Below, piece after piece: positions 42,070-53,095 of a DNA stretch of 64,000 nt (positions within the stretch are counted from its first letter, which is position 1; each line of letters opens with the position of its first letter). The DNA is from Lepidostoma basale (taxonomy: Eukaryota > Arthropoda > Insecta > Trichoptera > Lepidostomatidae): the NCBI GenBank assembly GCA_022606425.2, contig JAHDVF020001054.1:1-64000 (forward strand). The letters run 5' to 3'. The translations under genes and the position numbers were made by a program. The notes under the pieces are model-generated. The model was not told the origin of the DNA and made no database searches. It was given only the letters and a program-made list of their open reading frames with translations.

Positions 42070-43210
42070 GAAGATACGTCAATCCAGTAGGCAAGTTGTG
42101 ACCCTAATGGTTGGATGATGTCGTAGCACACTATCGGGGCCTGTTGCAGAAAAGGTGGCCAGAGACAGGACGTGATGGAAACATTTTTTGGAGGAAGTTA
42201 AGACTCACTAAGGGTTGTATCGCTGGGAAATATGATGACGATATTTTCTACATGCATGTAATAAATGGATGTACTTTAAGTAATATAAAAAATGGCTGTA
42301 TAATTATACATTATAAACTCTAGAACTCGTGATTTTTACAGTCTTAACGTTATCGTGTTACTGTTGGAAAATAAAATATAAAGAAACGGAAGAATAAATC
42401 ACACAGAACGTATTTCGTGTTCAAGCAAATTAGTAGGTTGTGTGTCAATACCAATAATCATATTGTGAGCTTAAATTGTACCACTTCTGTAAGGGAAGTT
42501 TTAACCTTTGTATTACAGTATTGAATTTAATTAACTCTGAACTATTTTATGAATATGCTGATTAAATTTAGTTAAAAATGTATGAATGTGAATATAAAAT
42601 AACCATACATTTTATTACTAATACACAAAAATGTTAATGGGCACACCTCCCAAGAGTTATTATGGAAGAAAAAAAGTAACAAACAAGAACATCAATATGC
42701 AACAAAGAAGTAAAATAAACTAAAGCATACATTCAGAAAAAAGACCAAATCTCAAAATTCCCTTATGTTTAAGGTAGTCTGGTAACTTAAGCCGATTTTT
42801 ATGTCTTTTTTGGAAAGCGTTTTTTTGTAGGAAAATAAAAATGAATCGTTTTGGATATTTAGAATGTTTTTATTTACATATTAAATATCCAAAAAAAATT
42901 GTTTTTGAAAAAATTTAATAGTTTATTATTATTATTGATCGAAGTTGGCACATCGAAAAAAAGCGCGTGGGTGGCCCCGGTGATTTTGGCGCTTGATGTT
43001 ATCTGAAAACAAAAATTCTTAATAATTCTTAATCTAAAGACATGTCATTCTGGTCGGAACTACAGAAGTTAAATTTCCTGGATACATAAAAAAATGGCGG
43101 ACTTTGAAAAAAAGTCCGCAAAGAAGGGGTTGTAAAATAAAAAGTTAGGGGAGAAAAAATGTCTAGAAAACGGTCGTTCTTGGCAGTAATTAAAAATAAT
43201 TAACATTTTT
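42070..43210. other. No gene seen
   Basis: AT-rich with a GC-richer patch at 42,940-43,000. No recognisable frame. Confidence 0.5.
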
Positions 43211-43214
43211 AATA

Positions 43215-43345
43215 TTTAATTGAAAACAAATACAAATTGATACAAAATTTTAAACCCAGAAGAGGGCAGCAAGCTGCCTAAACCGGTTGATGTTAAACAC
43301 AAGTGGGACACACTAATTATATAAAAATAAAGAAATTTTGTAAAA
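43215..43345 (+). ncRNA. Family F-like hammerhead remnant
   Basis: CAGAAGA (43,257-43,263), stem II GGCAGC-AA-GCTGCC (six pairs), TAAACCGGTTGATGTTA. Same layout as family F (ACCGGT stem III, then TTGGTGTTA) but C-A-G-A-A-G-A and TAAAC depart from the consensus. Degenerate. Confidence 0.5.
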
Positions 43346-43349
43346 AAAA

Positions 43350-43855
43350 ATACTGTTTTGATTGGTAATTAAAAATACATAATTGTTTCATGTTATATAT
43401 TCAATATTTTTATTTTAAATGAGGTTCATTTAATTATCAGTTTTTTGGCAAACAGGCTGTTAATTGGATTTTTAACACCGCGAGGGTTAAAACGCCGCCC
43501 GAGGCGAGTAAAAATGATTTGTCGTTAACATGCAAATCTTGTATAAATCACCCCCTCTCTCCCCCTGCCGTGACTTGCAAACCGACGTCTTATAATTACT
43601 TTTGATCAAAGCTACAAACAATAATTCGCCAGGCTCCATATACAAACAAAATTAAAGGCCGCGACAGGGCAGCAACGCCCGGTGGCTTTGACTCGAGCTT
43701 TAAGCGCCGTAAAAGCACAATCTATTGAACTCTAACATCATAAAGGGCAAAATTTTGATTTCGCAAGTATCATTTTTTATAAGTTCATTTTAAGTTCAAT
43801 AAACCCTAACTTCAAAACAGCGCAATCAACTATTTAAAATTTATGAATTCGTTAC
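43350..43855. other. No gene seen
   Basis: Mixed composition; 43,480-43,600 is GC-richer (GCCGCCCGAGGCGAG) without a recognisable frame. Confidence 0.5.
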
Positions 43856-43859
43856 TTAT

Positions 43860-44235
43860 TTCTATAAATGAAAACGTTTGTTTTCTAGAATTTTTATCAT
43901 TTTAAAGGAAAAGACATGTTTCGTCTTACTAGTGCATTATCAAATGCACTAAATTCGCATTTGACATTTGATAATTCTCTTATTCTTCTTCTTTTTGTCC
44001 TGTCACACCTCCGTGGTGCATAGGGCCTCGAGGAATCTTCTCCACCCGACTCTATCGCATGCCTGATGCCTAACATCATCCCAAGTGAGGCCTGCTACCT
44101 TAACCTAAATTATTTATTATTCTAAACTTCTAAATTAATTATTCTAAACTTATTTGATAATTACCAATATAATAAAACTTCTAGAAAACATACGTTATTG
44201 TTCGTATTGATGATTTAATATGGAGTTTTACATCA
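43860..44235 (-). mobile_element. Family E element with LINE fragment inside
   Basis: Left arm ATAAATGAAAACGTTTG...TCTAGAATTTTTAT, motif on the minus strand (TTTGATAATGCACTAG then AAGACGAAACATGTC, 43,912-43,955), right arm AATAAAACTTCTAGAAAACATACG with extension TTTAATATGGAG. A LINE end (43,980-44,103) lies between. Confidence 0.7.
43980..44103 (-). pseudogene. LINE C-terminus with (GAA)n tail
   Basis: Minus strand reads VAGLTWDDVRHQACDRVGWRRFLEALCTTEV, then lysine codons AAAAAGAAGAAGAA. End of a LINE RT; short. Confidence 0.75.
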
Positions 44236-44524
44236 CTGCTCAAGAAGCAATAATTTGTACGTAGATGCATTGTTAATTTTAGGGTTATATCAAGTTCAAT
44301 CATTTTTTTGTTCCTTATATCATACAATCTTAATTAAGAACAATTAACCCTACCTCTAGACATAACTCGCACTCTCCCTTACTTCCTTTTTGATCTTATC
44401 ACGAACGGTCTGAAACATGTTCGTGATAAGTGGAAAATATTATACGAGTATATTGTGAAAAACAATGTTTTTAAAAAATATATTTATTGTGAATCCACAG
44501 TACAAATTAATCTACGGTACATAA

Positions 44525-44705
44525 ATGGATACAACAACAAACCATCACATATTTTTCCGGAGATGTAGGCTGAGAGAATGAATCGCCACAATACTATTTC
44601 CTAACACACCTCTCTAGGTTCCTCCACATTCATGCACACATGTCGATTCTTCTGATTTGTCATTTAATTATTGATTTATTTGATCATGACAAGTTTTTTT
44701 GAACG
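44525..44705 (-). pseudogene. LINE-W 3' fragment, (TTG)n tail
   Basis: ACAACAACAAACCATCACATA at the left, then complement of the diverged C-terminus (VCQE, MNVEE, NRR) to the DQIN region. Confidence 0.75.
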
Positions 44706-44756
44706 GCCGTAACGCTGAAAGGGTGGAAAATTTTTAATACGTCGGCAGCATACTAA

Positions 44757-45318
44757 TGCAATCTCTTAACCCAGATGTAGAGATAAAATGCAGAATTGAG
44801 GCAGCAAGAGCTACGTTAAATAAAATGTAATCACTCTTCTACAATGATAACATAAACATGAAACTCCACTAGAGAATGATCAAATGCTTGTGTGGTCTGT
44901 TTTATTGTAGAGATGTGAAACGTGGACCTTAAAAGTCAACTTAATGAACAGACAGGAAGCATTTGAAATGTGGCTCTACCGCCGAACGCTCAGAATTTCC
45001 TGGACAGACGTGGTTACCAATACTGAAGTCCTGAGACGAGCTAGAGTTGACAGGGAACTGTTATCAACTATCAAGGTTCGGAAGATTTCACATCTGCGTC
45101 ATATACTGCGTGGAGAAAAGTACCACCTTCTCCAACTGATATTGGAGGGGAAAATTGGGGGAAGCCGAGGGCCGGTAGGAGACAAATGTCCTGGCAGCAA
45201 AATGTAAGGGTGTGGACCGGCATCCGAAGTGTGGAGGAGCTGTTCCAAGCGGCGCAGAACAGGGACGGGTTCGCCGAGGTGATCGCCAACGTTGGGGGAC
45301 CCGACAGGGCACTTAAGA
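44757..45318 (+). pseudogene. RTE-like LINE RT C-terminal half
   Basis: Reads DVEIKCRIEAARATL, MNRQEAFEMWLYRRTLRISWTDVVTNTEVLRRA, KVRKISHLRHILRGEKYHLLQLILEGKI, then after a frameshift SWQQNVRVWTGIRSVEELFQAAQNRDGFAEVIAN. A LINE end of a group distinct from LINE-W; two frame breaks. Confidence 0.88.
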
Positions 45319-45339
45319 AGAATAAGTTTTTTCACATAC

Positions 45340-45645
45340 ATCATTATCTCTCATGACTCCATACATCATTATCATCGTTAATGTTTACTTTCGTAATCAT
45401 TCTTCTTTCATCCATATATCCATGTGTCCAAACCAACTTAGTGATCCCTTCATAATTTTGAGCATAATACCTGCTACATCGAATCCTTATATCACCAAAT
45501 AAACCGTACATCGTTTTTTCACACATACATCTAAGGGATCTCAAATCTACCGCATTTATTCTGCTCTCATTCTTCTCGGGCTTGTTCCATGCTTCCATTC
45601 CATACATAAGGGTAGGTACTAAAACTCTAACAAGAAGAAGCAATT
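45340..45645 (-). pseudogene. LINE-W RT fragment
   Basis: Frame 45,344-45,643: VLVPTLMYGMEAWNKPEKNESRINAVDLRSLRCMCEKTMYG, then decayed KLVWTHGYMDERRMITKVNINDDN. No tail. Confidence 0.85.
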
Positions 45646-45649
45646 TTAA

Positions 45650-46284
45650 TTGTTAAAACCTGCCAATGGTTAGGCCGGTATTTAGAGCAATATCTTTACT
45701 AAATGGTATCATCTCGGAATTATAAGTATTTTGTGATAGTCTGGCTCACCCGAGGGAAGCAATGTCCGTGTTATAATTGTATATTCATTTTATTAATTAG
45801 TCATGTATGTTATGTTTCTCGGTCTTTTTATTTTTTTTATTATGTTTAACTTATTATTGTGTATCTCCAACATGTATCCTTTGTGTAATGGAAAATTATT
45901 CTGTAATGCTTAGGATATATTTAAATAAATAAATGAAATGAAAATGAAAAAAAGATGTTTACAAAATATATCATTTTTCTAGTAAAAGTGTATTTGTATT
46001 AGGTCAATATTTATATCAAAGATTTGTCCGAAGAATCGGAGAGCAAATTGTAGAAATGATATTTTGCTTACGAAGGATGATATATTTTATGTTAACATGT
46101 AATGCCAATCGTAATAGAAAACAGTATTTAATAAGCACATAGTTACATTTTTAAAGGAACGAAATATAACTAACTAACGTTACAGTCTATATTGATATCT
46201 ACTAATTTCGTTTGATGTCAGTGTTCAATTGAATGATTTAATTCACACAGAGATGGCGCGCAAATCGGTTCCACTACATTCATT
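45650..46284. other. No gene seen
   Basis: AT-rich; nothing recognisable. Confidence 0.5.
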
Positions 46285-46545
46285 AATCGTAACATGCGCG
46301 CTCGTCGATTTTTCCGACATCGAATATGCCCGCATTTTAGTATTCGATTAATTTGGTCATGCAATGCTTTCCTTGGTCTTACACGGCTTCTTGTTTACGA
46401 AATTTTAACCTTTATTCTCTCGTACATTTATTTCATATGTCCAAACCATCTTAGTGATCCATTTTGAATTCGAGTTATGATGCAATCATCTGTCTTACAT
46501 TTCTTACTTACTTTGTCGTTCGGTTTTTGATCATACATAATTTTA
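46285..46545 (-). pseudogene. LINE-W fragment, degenerate
   Basis: Complement of RRARMLR, NILKC, LHDQINRIL, PRKALHDQ and the RWFGHMK region (CATATGTCCAAACCATCTTAGTGATCC). Old copy. Confidence 0.72.
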
Positions 46546-46639
46546 TTGCACGTGTATTCAATCAAATTTTGAAACATATATTGGTTTTCATTTTTATAAT
46601 TCATGAATTTGAAAAATCACATTGTTGGATGACATAAAT

Positions 46640-46830
46640 CAAATGCAACTGTGATACATTAAACAAATGTAACACCTGATGATGTCAACATAGGTTGACT
46701 TAACAGCTGTCGCGTAAAATCAAAATACAATTGTGAAACATAAAACAACGTTTTTTTTTTTTAATTTAACAGTTTATAATGTTATAGTATCATAGTTTTT
46801 CGACCAAAACAATGGATTATTTAATAAATC
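46640..46830 (+). mobile_element. Family B right arm
   Basis: AAATGTAACACCTGATGATGTCAAC... arm followed by AATTGTGAAACATAAAACAACG, TTTAACAGTTTATAATGTTA and the extension CATAGTTTTTCGACCAAAACAATGG. Motif 46,671-46,715 has CTGATGA and stem II GTCAAC/GTTGAC but TTAAC for GAAAC; decayed. Confidence 0.75.
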
Positions 46831-46857
46831 ATTAAATATCTAACATCAATTGTTTTT

Positions 46858-47180
46858 TTTAATGATTAATTGTATCTCAATAGAGACGAATATGTAAATT
46901 GTTTTTTTTTGGAAACAGCATATGGTGGCCGAGGCGTTTACAGGACTTATGACCTGTCATTTGTTGGGTTAAGCAATCGCTTTATGTTAACAACATCCCC
47001 ATTCCGCCCTTCTTACGACCACCACGTCTGATAATTTTTTGAAAGATGTATATATGCTACTATGTTGAGACACACTTCACATTTTTTAGGTCAATCTACA
47101 CAAGCGCCATCTATTAAGATTATATGTAAGCATTCATGTAAGCATGTAAGCATGCTTCAATTGTATTTGTTTAATTCATA
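46858..47180 (+). repeat. Dispersed repeat X, copy 3
   Basis: Homologous to 41,455-41,735, with GGAAACAGCATATGGTGG, GACTTATGACCTGTCATTTG and GCGCCATCTATTAAG. Confidence 0.85.
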
Positions 47181-47680
47181 TATTATTTGTGTATATCCTC
47201 AAATCGTGGTCGATTCCGCAAGTATACAATAAACCTAAGCAAATATAAAAATCTCGTCTTTTCACATATTTAATAATTTGTTTCACCAACCGCCACTGAC
47301 GCAAAGTAAATAGCATTCCACGTAAGATTGTGATTATGCTTGTGTAAAGAGCGTTTATTTAAACGAAAAAATATCTTTTACACCATATCACGACCAAACA
47401 ACCTCGTATAACGTAACCACACTAAGATTTTCTACGGTTAACTATCTCGAATGAAAACGCAAGGTTAGCTGGAATAGATCAACACGTGCTGCGAAAATAT
47501 AATTTGCTTAAGTACCCTATTAAGAAAACCCTCGGGTATGATAAATTAATGAGGGAAGGGAAATACTTTGTGTGATATTATTAATTAAAATAAGTGTAAA
47601 AATATATTTTTTTCTTACGTTTTGATAATTTTTCTCATAACATCATATTCTTTTGACCTTTACCGTAGAACCTTTACCGA
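47181..47680. other. No gene seen
   Basis: AT-rich, no recognised frames. Confidence 0.5.
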
Positions 47681-47922
47681 CGACCTTCGTGGCAGAGTGG
47701 TTACGAGCTCTGACTTCCATGCCGATGGTCCTGGGTTCAATTCCCGGCGATGGCAGTGTGATTGTCACACTGTCTTTGGTCTGGTGTAGAATTCACGTGA
47801 CAATAAAATAGAGATAGATTGGCTTTCTATCACATGTCACTAGAATCAATATAATAGCTAAAAAATAAAAATTGTATACAGTAATTGGGTCCAAACGACC
47901 TGTTGTGTACATAAAAAAAAAA
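47681..47922 (+). mobile_element. tSINE1, copy 4, best preserved
   Basis: Head GACGACCTTCGTGGCAGAGTGG with A box, B box GGTTCAATTCC (47,733-47,743), body GTGTGATTGTCACACTGTC, ACGTGACAATAAAATAG, TAATTGGGTCCAAACGACC and an A-rich end. tRNA-derived SINE moved by a LINE; the tRNA head drives pol III transcription (family knowledge). Confidence 0.95.
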
Positions 47923-47964
47923 TATATATTTAGTTGTATAATATTTTTTTTCAAATTGAATGTG

Positions 47965-48425
47965 AAACTAACTAACTAACTAACTAACCACTACGCCGTT
48001 TCTCCAGAGGGGTAGGCAGATAGTTATATTCTGACATAATTTCACACATCGTTACATTCACGCTCGTCGATTGTTACTACTTTTTTTTTTCTTAAAAAAA
48101 GACAAACGTCAAGGATTTATATCAATGATATTAGAATTTATTTTACAATATTCAATGTGAGCAGAAAATAGCTCATTATTATGAAGAAGGAATCTGGTCA
48201 TGTCTAGACTTGAACCCGAGTCCCCTGGATCAGGAGCCAAGCGTTCTATCCCCCAGACCACCACCTGAATAAACCGGTACTTCGAACATGGCCGCCTTTC
48301 AGTAATTTATTAATTTGGTCATGCCATGTATTCCTTGGCCTTCCTCGCCTTATTTTCCTATTCACACTACTTGTATATATCTATTTAATCATTCTTTCCT
48401 CATCCATTCGTTCCATATGTCCACA
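47965..48425 (-). mobile_element. LINE-W fragment interrupted by tSINE2
   Basis: (CTAA)n and CCACTACGCCGTTTCTCC at the left, C-terminus complement to CGTCGATTGTTAC, then tSINE2, then ACTTCGAACATGGCCGCCTTTCAG...TTGGTCATGCC. Coding heavily decayed. Confidence 0.85.
48076..48282 (-). mobile_element. tSINE2, copy 2
   Basis: Minus strand: poly(T) at the left (A tail), body GTGAGCAGAAAATAGCTC, B box region CTTGAACCCGAGTCC, A box region ATCCCCCAGACCACCACC. Matches 34,757-34,954. Confidence 0.92.
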
Positions 48426-48507
48426 AAAAACACAAAGTTATGGCGAACATAGAAGAAATAATTTAACTAACCCAACGCGACGATATTACATTATTTCGAC
48501 AAATAAC

Positions 48508-48775
48508 TAACACGCCGTTTACCAAAAGGATAGCCAGAGATGATAAACCGCCATTCCGCTCTGTCCTGACATACATTTTGACGGACATTTAGAGCTTCCT
48601 CTATATAAATACATCGTAACACGAACGCTCGTCGATTTTACCGACTATATTAATTTAGTCGTTTCATGATTTCCTTGGCCATCCACAGCTTCTTTTCCAC
48701 TTATATTGCTCGTATGCAACGTTTTAATAATTCTCTCATCCATTTGTTTAATATATCCAAATCATCTCAGGAATA
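48508..48775 (-). pseudogene. LINE-W fragment, degenerate
   Basis: Complement of NRRAFVLRCIYIEEALNV, Q DRAEWRFIISGYPFGKRRV and the MIKTLHTSNISGKEAVDGQGNH region; the 3' end lacks a clear tail. Confidence 0.75.
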
Positions 48776-48805
48776 TTTTTTTTTATATTTACTTATGATG
48801 AAACC

Positions 48806-49290
48806 TAACATACTCGCATTTCACTGGCTCAAGTGTTATGGGATCCAGTATAAACTATACTGGACGGTTTTTAAAGCGCTTCACGGAATGGCACCAGCCT
48901 ATATATCTGAACTTTGTATTGCTGATAGCCCTTACTTGCGGCAATCTACGCTTCGATCAGCAAACACCTCGGCAATAGGCAGATTAGTTGAGCCAAAGCG
49001 CAACCCCCGGACGAATTTCAGAGATCGGGCTTTCGCAGTGGCAGGTCCGTCCGCCTGAAATATGCTTCCTGCACGCCTCAGATTCATTGACAATCTGACA
49101 GATTTTAAATCTCACCTAAAAACCCATCTTTTTAAAATATCGCATAAAATGTAAACAACGGTTATCTGATTGCTGGTGTCACATGCAGCTCTCATGACTT
49201 AAAACATTGTCAAAGCGCCCTTGAGGTGAGCTATTCACGAAAACGGCGCTATACAAATTAGCCTAATCATTATTATTATTATTATATCTT
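48806..49290 (+). pseudogene. L2-like LINE C-terminus with (ATT)n tail
   Basis: Reads HWLKCYGIQYKLYWTVFKALHGMAPAYISELC, RNPRTNFRDRAFAVAGPSAW, NMLPARLRFIDNLTDFKSHLKTHLFKIS, interrupted by one stop (TGA at about 49,057). The 3' UTR is short, ending GGCGCTATACAAATTA and (ATT)n at 49,268-49,286. HWLP..RI.YKL..FKALHG.AP.YL plus GCGCTATAnAAAT-(ATT)n is the L2/CR1 signature. Not related to LINE-W or LINE-J. Confidence 0.9.
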
Positions 49291-49359
49291 TCTAATTTAC
49301 AGTATTTCATTATACATATTTTTACCGGACATTCTTCTCAAATATCCCTTAACGAAACG

Positions 49360-50138
49360 TGTTCAAAACAAGACGCTTGCTCCCATGTGGTCAATTCAGT
49401 TTACCGCTAACTTTATCTAAATATCAAGCATATGACTCGATGAATCAAAATTTAATTTATGTCATCTTGTAGGGAATTTCATAAGGAATAGATCGATACC
49501 TATAACATACATGGATTATTTGAAAAACATATCATTATTAATTTTTTTCTGGAACCATGCGATTTCTGATATAGAATGCGACACAGCAGCGAGACAACTG
49601 ACACCAAGTATGAACTTGTCTCGCCCCGCCGCGCCGCGCCCGCGCCGTGGCGCTATAATTTTACGTATGATAAAGGCACCTAGGCAAAATGTATAGTACG
49701 TTCAAGACAACGAGTACGTATTAATATTTGTCCCTTTTGGTAAAGTGTTAATATTTTCACAGTTCTGATATTATTAAGTTGCGTGCTGCGTTTCCGTCCA
49801 CAGTCGGTATTATTACGTACCTATGAGAAAAGGCCAAACATATAATTTATAATACGTTCAAAACAGCGAGTAAGTATTTGTCACTTTTGATGAAGTTGTA
49901 AATATTAGCAAAACAAATTCTACCTTAACACGAATGAAGGTGAGGGCAGTCTTAAAAATATTTTTTTTTGGGATGAAGGAAGTAATTTTTGCTTTTTTTT
50001 TATTACGAAATATTGAGAACACTTCAATGGAGGATTACAATTTTTTTTTATAATATTAGGGTCCATAGGTTTTAAGAAAATCAACTTTAAATTGGCAGTG
50101 GAAACTTAATTGACCACATGGCAACGCGACGGATATCT
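49360..50138 (-). repeat. Dispersed repeat Z, empty of mariner
   Basis: Matches 14,985-15,200 plus 16,490-16,995 in reverse. At 49,899-49,914 it reads GTTGTAAATATTAGC, exactly the sequence expected before mariner 1 inserted at the TA. Contains CACGAATGAAGGTGAGGGCA and GACCACATGGCAACGCGACG at its right end. Confidence 0.9.
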
Positions 50139-50875
50139 AGTTTCTACTGTTATTTTATCCTACTTTACTACTGTATTTTTTAAACAGAAATAATTCACTT
50201 ATTTATTAGACAGAGATAGTCAACTATAATATATTACAAGCATTGTTGACATTATGAAATAAGTTCAATCTAGCAGGGGTAGCAAAGTAGGGGTTGTGTC
50301 TTCTTGTAAGTTTAACATTATGATAGTGGTTGTCAAGTTGGTGCATTGTTAGCTCCCCGGGTTTACCCTCAAACTTCACAATAGAATCTTCACAGTTCAA
50401 GTTGTTTATAGGCGGTGGCTTGTTTAATGTACTCGTTATATTATCATTTGATTACCGAAAGGAAACATATTACTACAAGCATAAAACAAACAATTACATT
50501 TTATTTGAATTTTTTTTTGAAAACATAGTATTTTCACAACACTGTTTTACACTGTTTCAAAAGAATAGGCATTGAAATTTTACACGTTCGTTGTAACGGA
50601 ATTAACACGTTTATTTTTAGTTATTTTTCTCTACATTTTTCGAAGGTTTTACACGGCGAAGGCGATGGTAAAGGTGATTAAAACTTTAGACAAAACACAT
50701 AATTTCAATAAAATATAATAATACTTCTAGAAAACAGACGTTTTAATTTGTGTTACCGTATTTTGGGGACGATAAGACGCATCGGGCCATAATACGAATA
50801 AGTTGTTGAATTTTTAGAATAAAAAATTGCGTCTTATGGTCCGAAAAATACGGTACTTAGACGGGTATATTTTTA
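50139..50875. other. No gene seen; family E arm trace
   Basis: AT-rich. ATAATACTTCTAGAAAACAGACG at ~50,718-50,741 matches a family E arm. No coding frame recognised. Confidence 0.45.
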
Positions 50876-50877
50876 AA

Positions 50878-51075
50878 TAGTCCATTGTTTTGGCCGAAAC
50901 ACTATGATACTTTAACATTATAAACAGAAAAATTTAAAAACTTTGTTTTATGTATCACAATTGTATTTTTATTTTACGCGACAGCTGTTTCGTCAGCCTA
51001 TGTTGACATTATCAGATGTTTTTTCGTGATTTTTCGAACCTTTATGTGTATTTGTTCCTATGTCAATTTGAATGA
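50878..51075 (-). mobile_element. Family B arm with near-intact ribozyme
   Basis: Extension AGTCCATTGTTTTGGCCGAA, arm AAACTTTGTTTTATGTATC, ribozyme (50,977-51,019), then the interior TTTTTCGAACCTTTATGTGT. No opposite arm within the next kilobase. Confidence 0.78.
50977..51019 (-). ncRNA. Near-intact hammerhead, family B
   Basis: Minus strand CTGATAA (one change, G8 to A), stem II GTCAAC-ATAG-GCTGAC (five of six pairs), GAAACAGCTGTCGCG. G8 is catalytic, so probably inactive. Confidence 0.65.
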
Positions 51076-51079
51076 TTTC

Positions 51080-51700
51080 TTTGATATAATTTTGAATGTA
51101 TTTGGGTATATTTTTCTTCTTTTTTTAATTACATTTTTAATTTGGATTAATTGCATTATTTTCAGATTACTTAAAAGTGATGTTAAAATCGAGCTTAGAT
51201 TTTATAAATGTTTTGTGAACTTACGGCCAGTTAAAGCACGTGTTAAAAAATGATTACAGACGTTAAAAAAAACATCGAAAAGTTAACAAAATCGTTTACC
51301 AAAGATACGAAGCTATGCTAGTAATAACCGCAGACAAAGAAAACCAATCGAAACAGCGGCAAAGACCAAAAATCATAGAAGTAAGCATATTTTTATGGCG
51401 GCAAAAATACAGAATTGATTTGACGAACAAAGAGGAGAAGTCAACAAGGCTGCGGCTAGAAATAATAATGGTTGCCATAACAAAGGATTTGCTAAACGAA
51501 AACGCCTGACAAATTGTTGCCATTTGGGGAAAGGCGCTGGAATTAATGCCGCGTGCGAAAAAATCGAAAGAATGACAAATTATCCCGCAAAACTGTGGCA
51601 AATTATTTGAAAAAAACACCCGGGCGTGAGTGCGGGTAGACGAATAACACAAGAACATGTCGCATTGTTCCCCCAGTAGCGGTTGTGTTGTCTTTTTCTG
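51080..51700. other. Unrecognised region next to family B arm
   Basis: Less AT-rich than its neighbours from ~51,230. Overlapping frames on both strands (51,315-51,509 plus; 51,296-51,733 minus). ATTATTTTCAGATTACTT at ~51,158 resembles a 3' splice site. No domain recognised. Could be the decayed interior of a longer family B element or unrelated. Confidence 0.3.
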
Positions 51701-51708
51701 ATAGCGAA

Positions 51709-51815
51709 TTGAATAAGCTTTGATAAAAATCATTGATTATAACTGAAAAGGTGAGTCACGTGGCGCGAAGCGTGCAATGTGCTATTCGCTATAGTTTGGT
51801 GTGCGTTGTGATTTT
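51709..51815 (+). repeat. ~107-bp direct repeat, copy 1
   Basis: TGAATAAGCTTTGAT...GTGAGTCACGTGGCGCGAAGCGTGCAATG...GTTTGGTGTGCGTTGTGATT. Repeated at 52,345-52,451 with few differences. Confidence 0.9.
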
Positions 51816-51825
51816 TTTTTTATAA

Positions 51826-51970
51826 AGGAACATAGAAGTTCCCGCCACATACCCGAGGCTGTTATAGAGCGTAGCGGCGCCCTTTTATCAGCCTCGCTCG
51901 TACACTCCCTGGGCCTGTCCTCGGTCCATCCGGGACTTGCATTTAAATACGGCAACAACAAGGGGGTGCC
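51826..51970 (+). repeat. Dispersed repeat Y, copy 1
   Basis: CCGAGGCTGTTATAGAGCG, GCGCCCTTTTATCAGCCTCG, GTCCATCCGGGACTTGCATTTAA. A diverged reverse-strand copy is at 53,128-53,250. GC-richer than its surroundings; class unknown. Confidence 0.75.
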
Positions 51971-52344
51971 TGACCACATTTACCATAATCTACTCGATCT
52001 TACTTCTATGTTCCGCTGTACTTTATTGAATAAATAAACATAATATATAATACATGAACAATTTAGGAACATTATATAAAAGTTAAAAATAATGATACAC
52101 CACAGGAATATACAGCGGGAAGAACAGGAGAGGCAGAGGAGACAAACGCGGGATGGAAAAAAAAATGTGGACTACAGTTTTGGCATGTAGGCCAAAGGAC
52201 GAGGTTTAGGAAGCATTTCATAATATTAAATAAATGAATAAAACCACTGCACAATTTATTATTATGGCCAACAGGGAGAGGAACGAGACCCGTCACAGAG
52301 GGGCAACCTCCCTCTCCCAGCTGGAAGACAGCGCACCCTCAGTA

Positions 52345-52451
52345 TTGAATAAGCTTTGATATAAAACATTGATTATTACTAAAAATGTGAGTCACGTGGC
52401 GCGAAGCGTGCAATGTACTCTTCGCTATAGTTTGGTGTGCGTTGTGATTTG
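52345..52451 (+). repeat. ~107-bp direct repeat, copy 2
   Basis: Second copy of 51,709-51,815, 636 bp downstream. The enclosed 530 bp holds repeat Y and unrecognised sequence. It could be a pair of short LTRs, but no TG...CA ends or primer sites are visible. Confidence 0.88.
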
Positions 52452-52739
52452 TCGGCTAGCTCGCAGCATAGCTCTAAGCACAAAGCGAGGCTATTACCTG
52501 TGTGATCGTTGCCTTTACCGTTAATTACATCATCAGCCGTCTGTCAGCCACTGCTAAATTTTAGTTTTGCTGTTTTAAAATTTAGTTTGTTACATATTTT
52601 TCCTATTGTGTATTGTGTATCAATGTGTGTTTTATATAATTTTAATGTGTTTTTTTACTAATTTAATGTGTGTTTTATATAATATTTACTTCTGATTTTA
52701 TTTAATAATAAAGAGATATGAGGCCGCGTGGGAGATATA

Positions 52740-53075
52740 TTAGGTCCTTACATATGAAATTGGCGTTTTGTATGGGAGGAACATAAAGTTGATTTTTTTT
52801 TAAATATAATATATTTATTTAATCAAAGTATGTACCATTGCTATCTATGCACTTTTGCCATCTCATAGATAGTTCATCGATCCCTTCACTAAAAAAACCA
52901 TTCGGACGGGAATCAATAAAATCTTTGAAGTCGGTTTGGACTGCCCCATCGGAGTTGAATTTTTTCCCTTGCAAGAAGTTATCCAAATTTCGAAAAAAAT
53001 AGTAATCTGTTGGGACAAGGTCCGGAGAGTACGGTGGATGTCTTAGACATTCCAATTAAAGCTCTTTTAAAGGCT
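52740..53075 (-). mobile_element. Mariner element 3, truncated
   Basis: Terminal repeat TTAGGTCCTTACATATGAA at 52,740 preceded by TA, then the C-terminal 78 codons of transposase (52,819-53,055: ECLRHPPYSPDLVPTDYYFFRNLDNFLQGKKFNSDGAVQ). The rest of the gene and the other end are missing; sequence continues into a different LINE fragment. Confidence 0.95.
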
Positions 53076-53095
53076 CCGAAAGGTTAAAAGAAGAG

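Noticed and set aside
44390..44430. CTTATCACGAAC ... GTTCGTGATAAG hairpin with GAAACATGTT
   Set aside because: Contains the stem III word but no CTGANGA on either strand; listed only as a possible remnant.
51296..51733. 145-codon minus-strand frame
   Set aside because: Cys/Phe/Ser-rich without domain, overlaps plus-strand frames; kept only as an unrecognised region.
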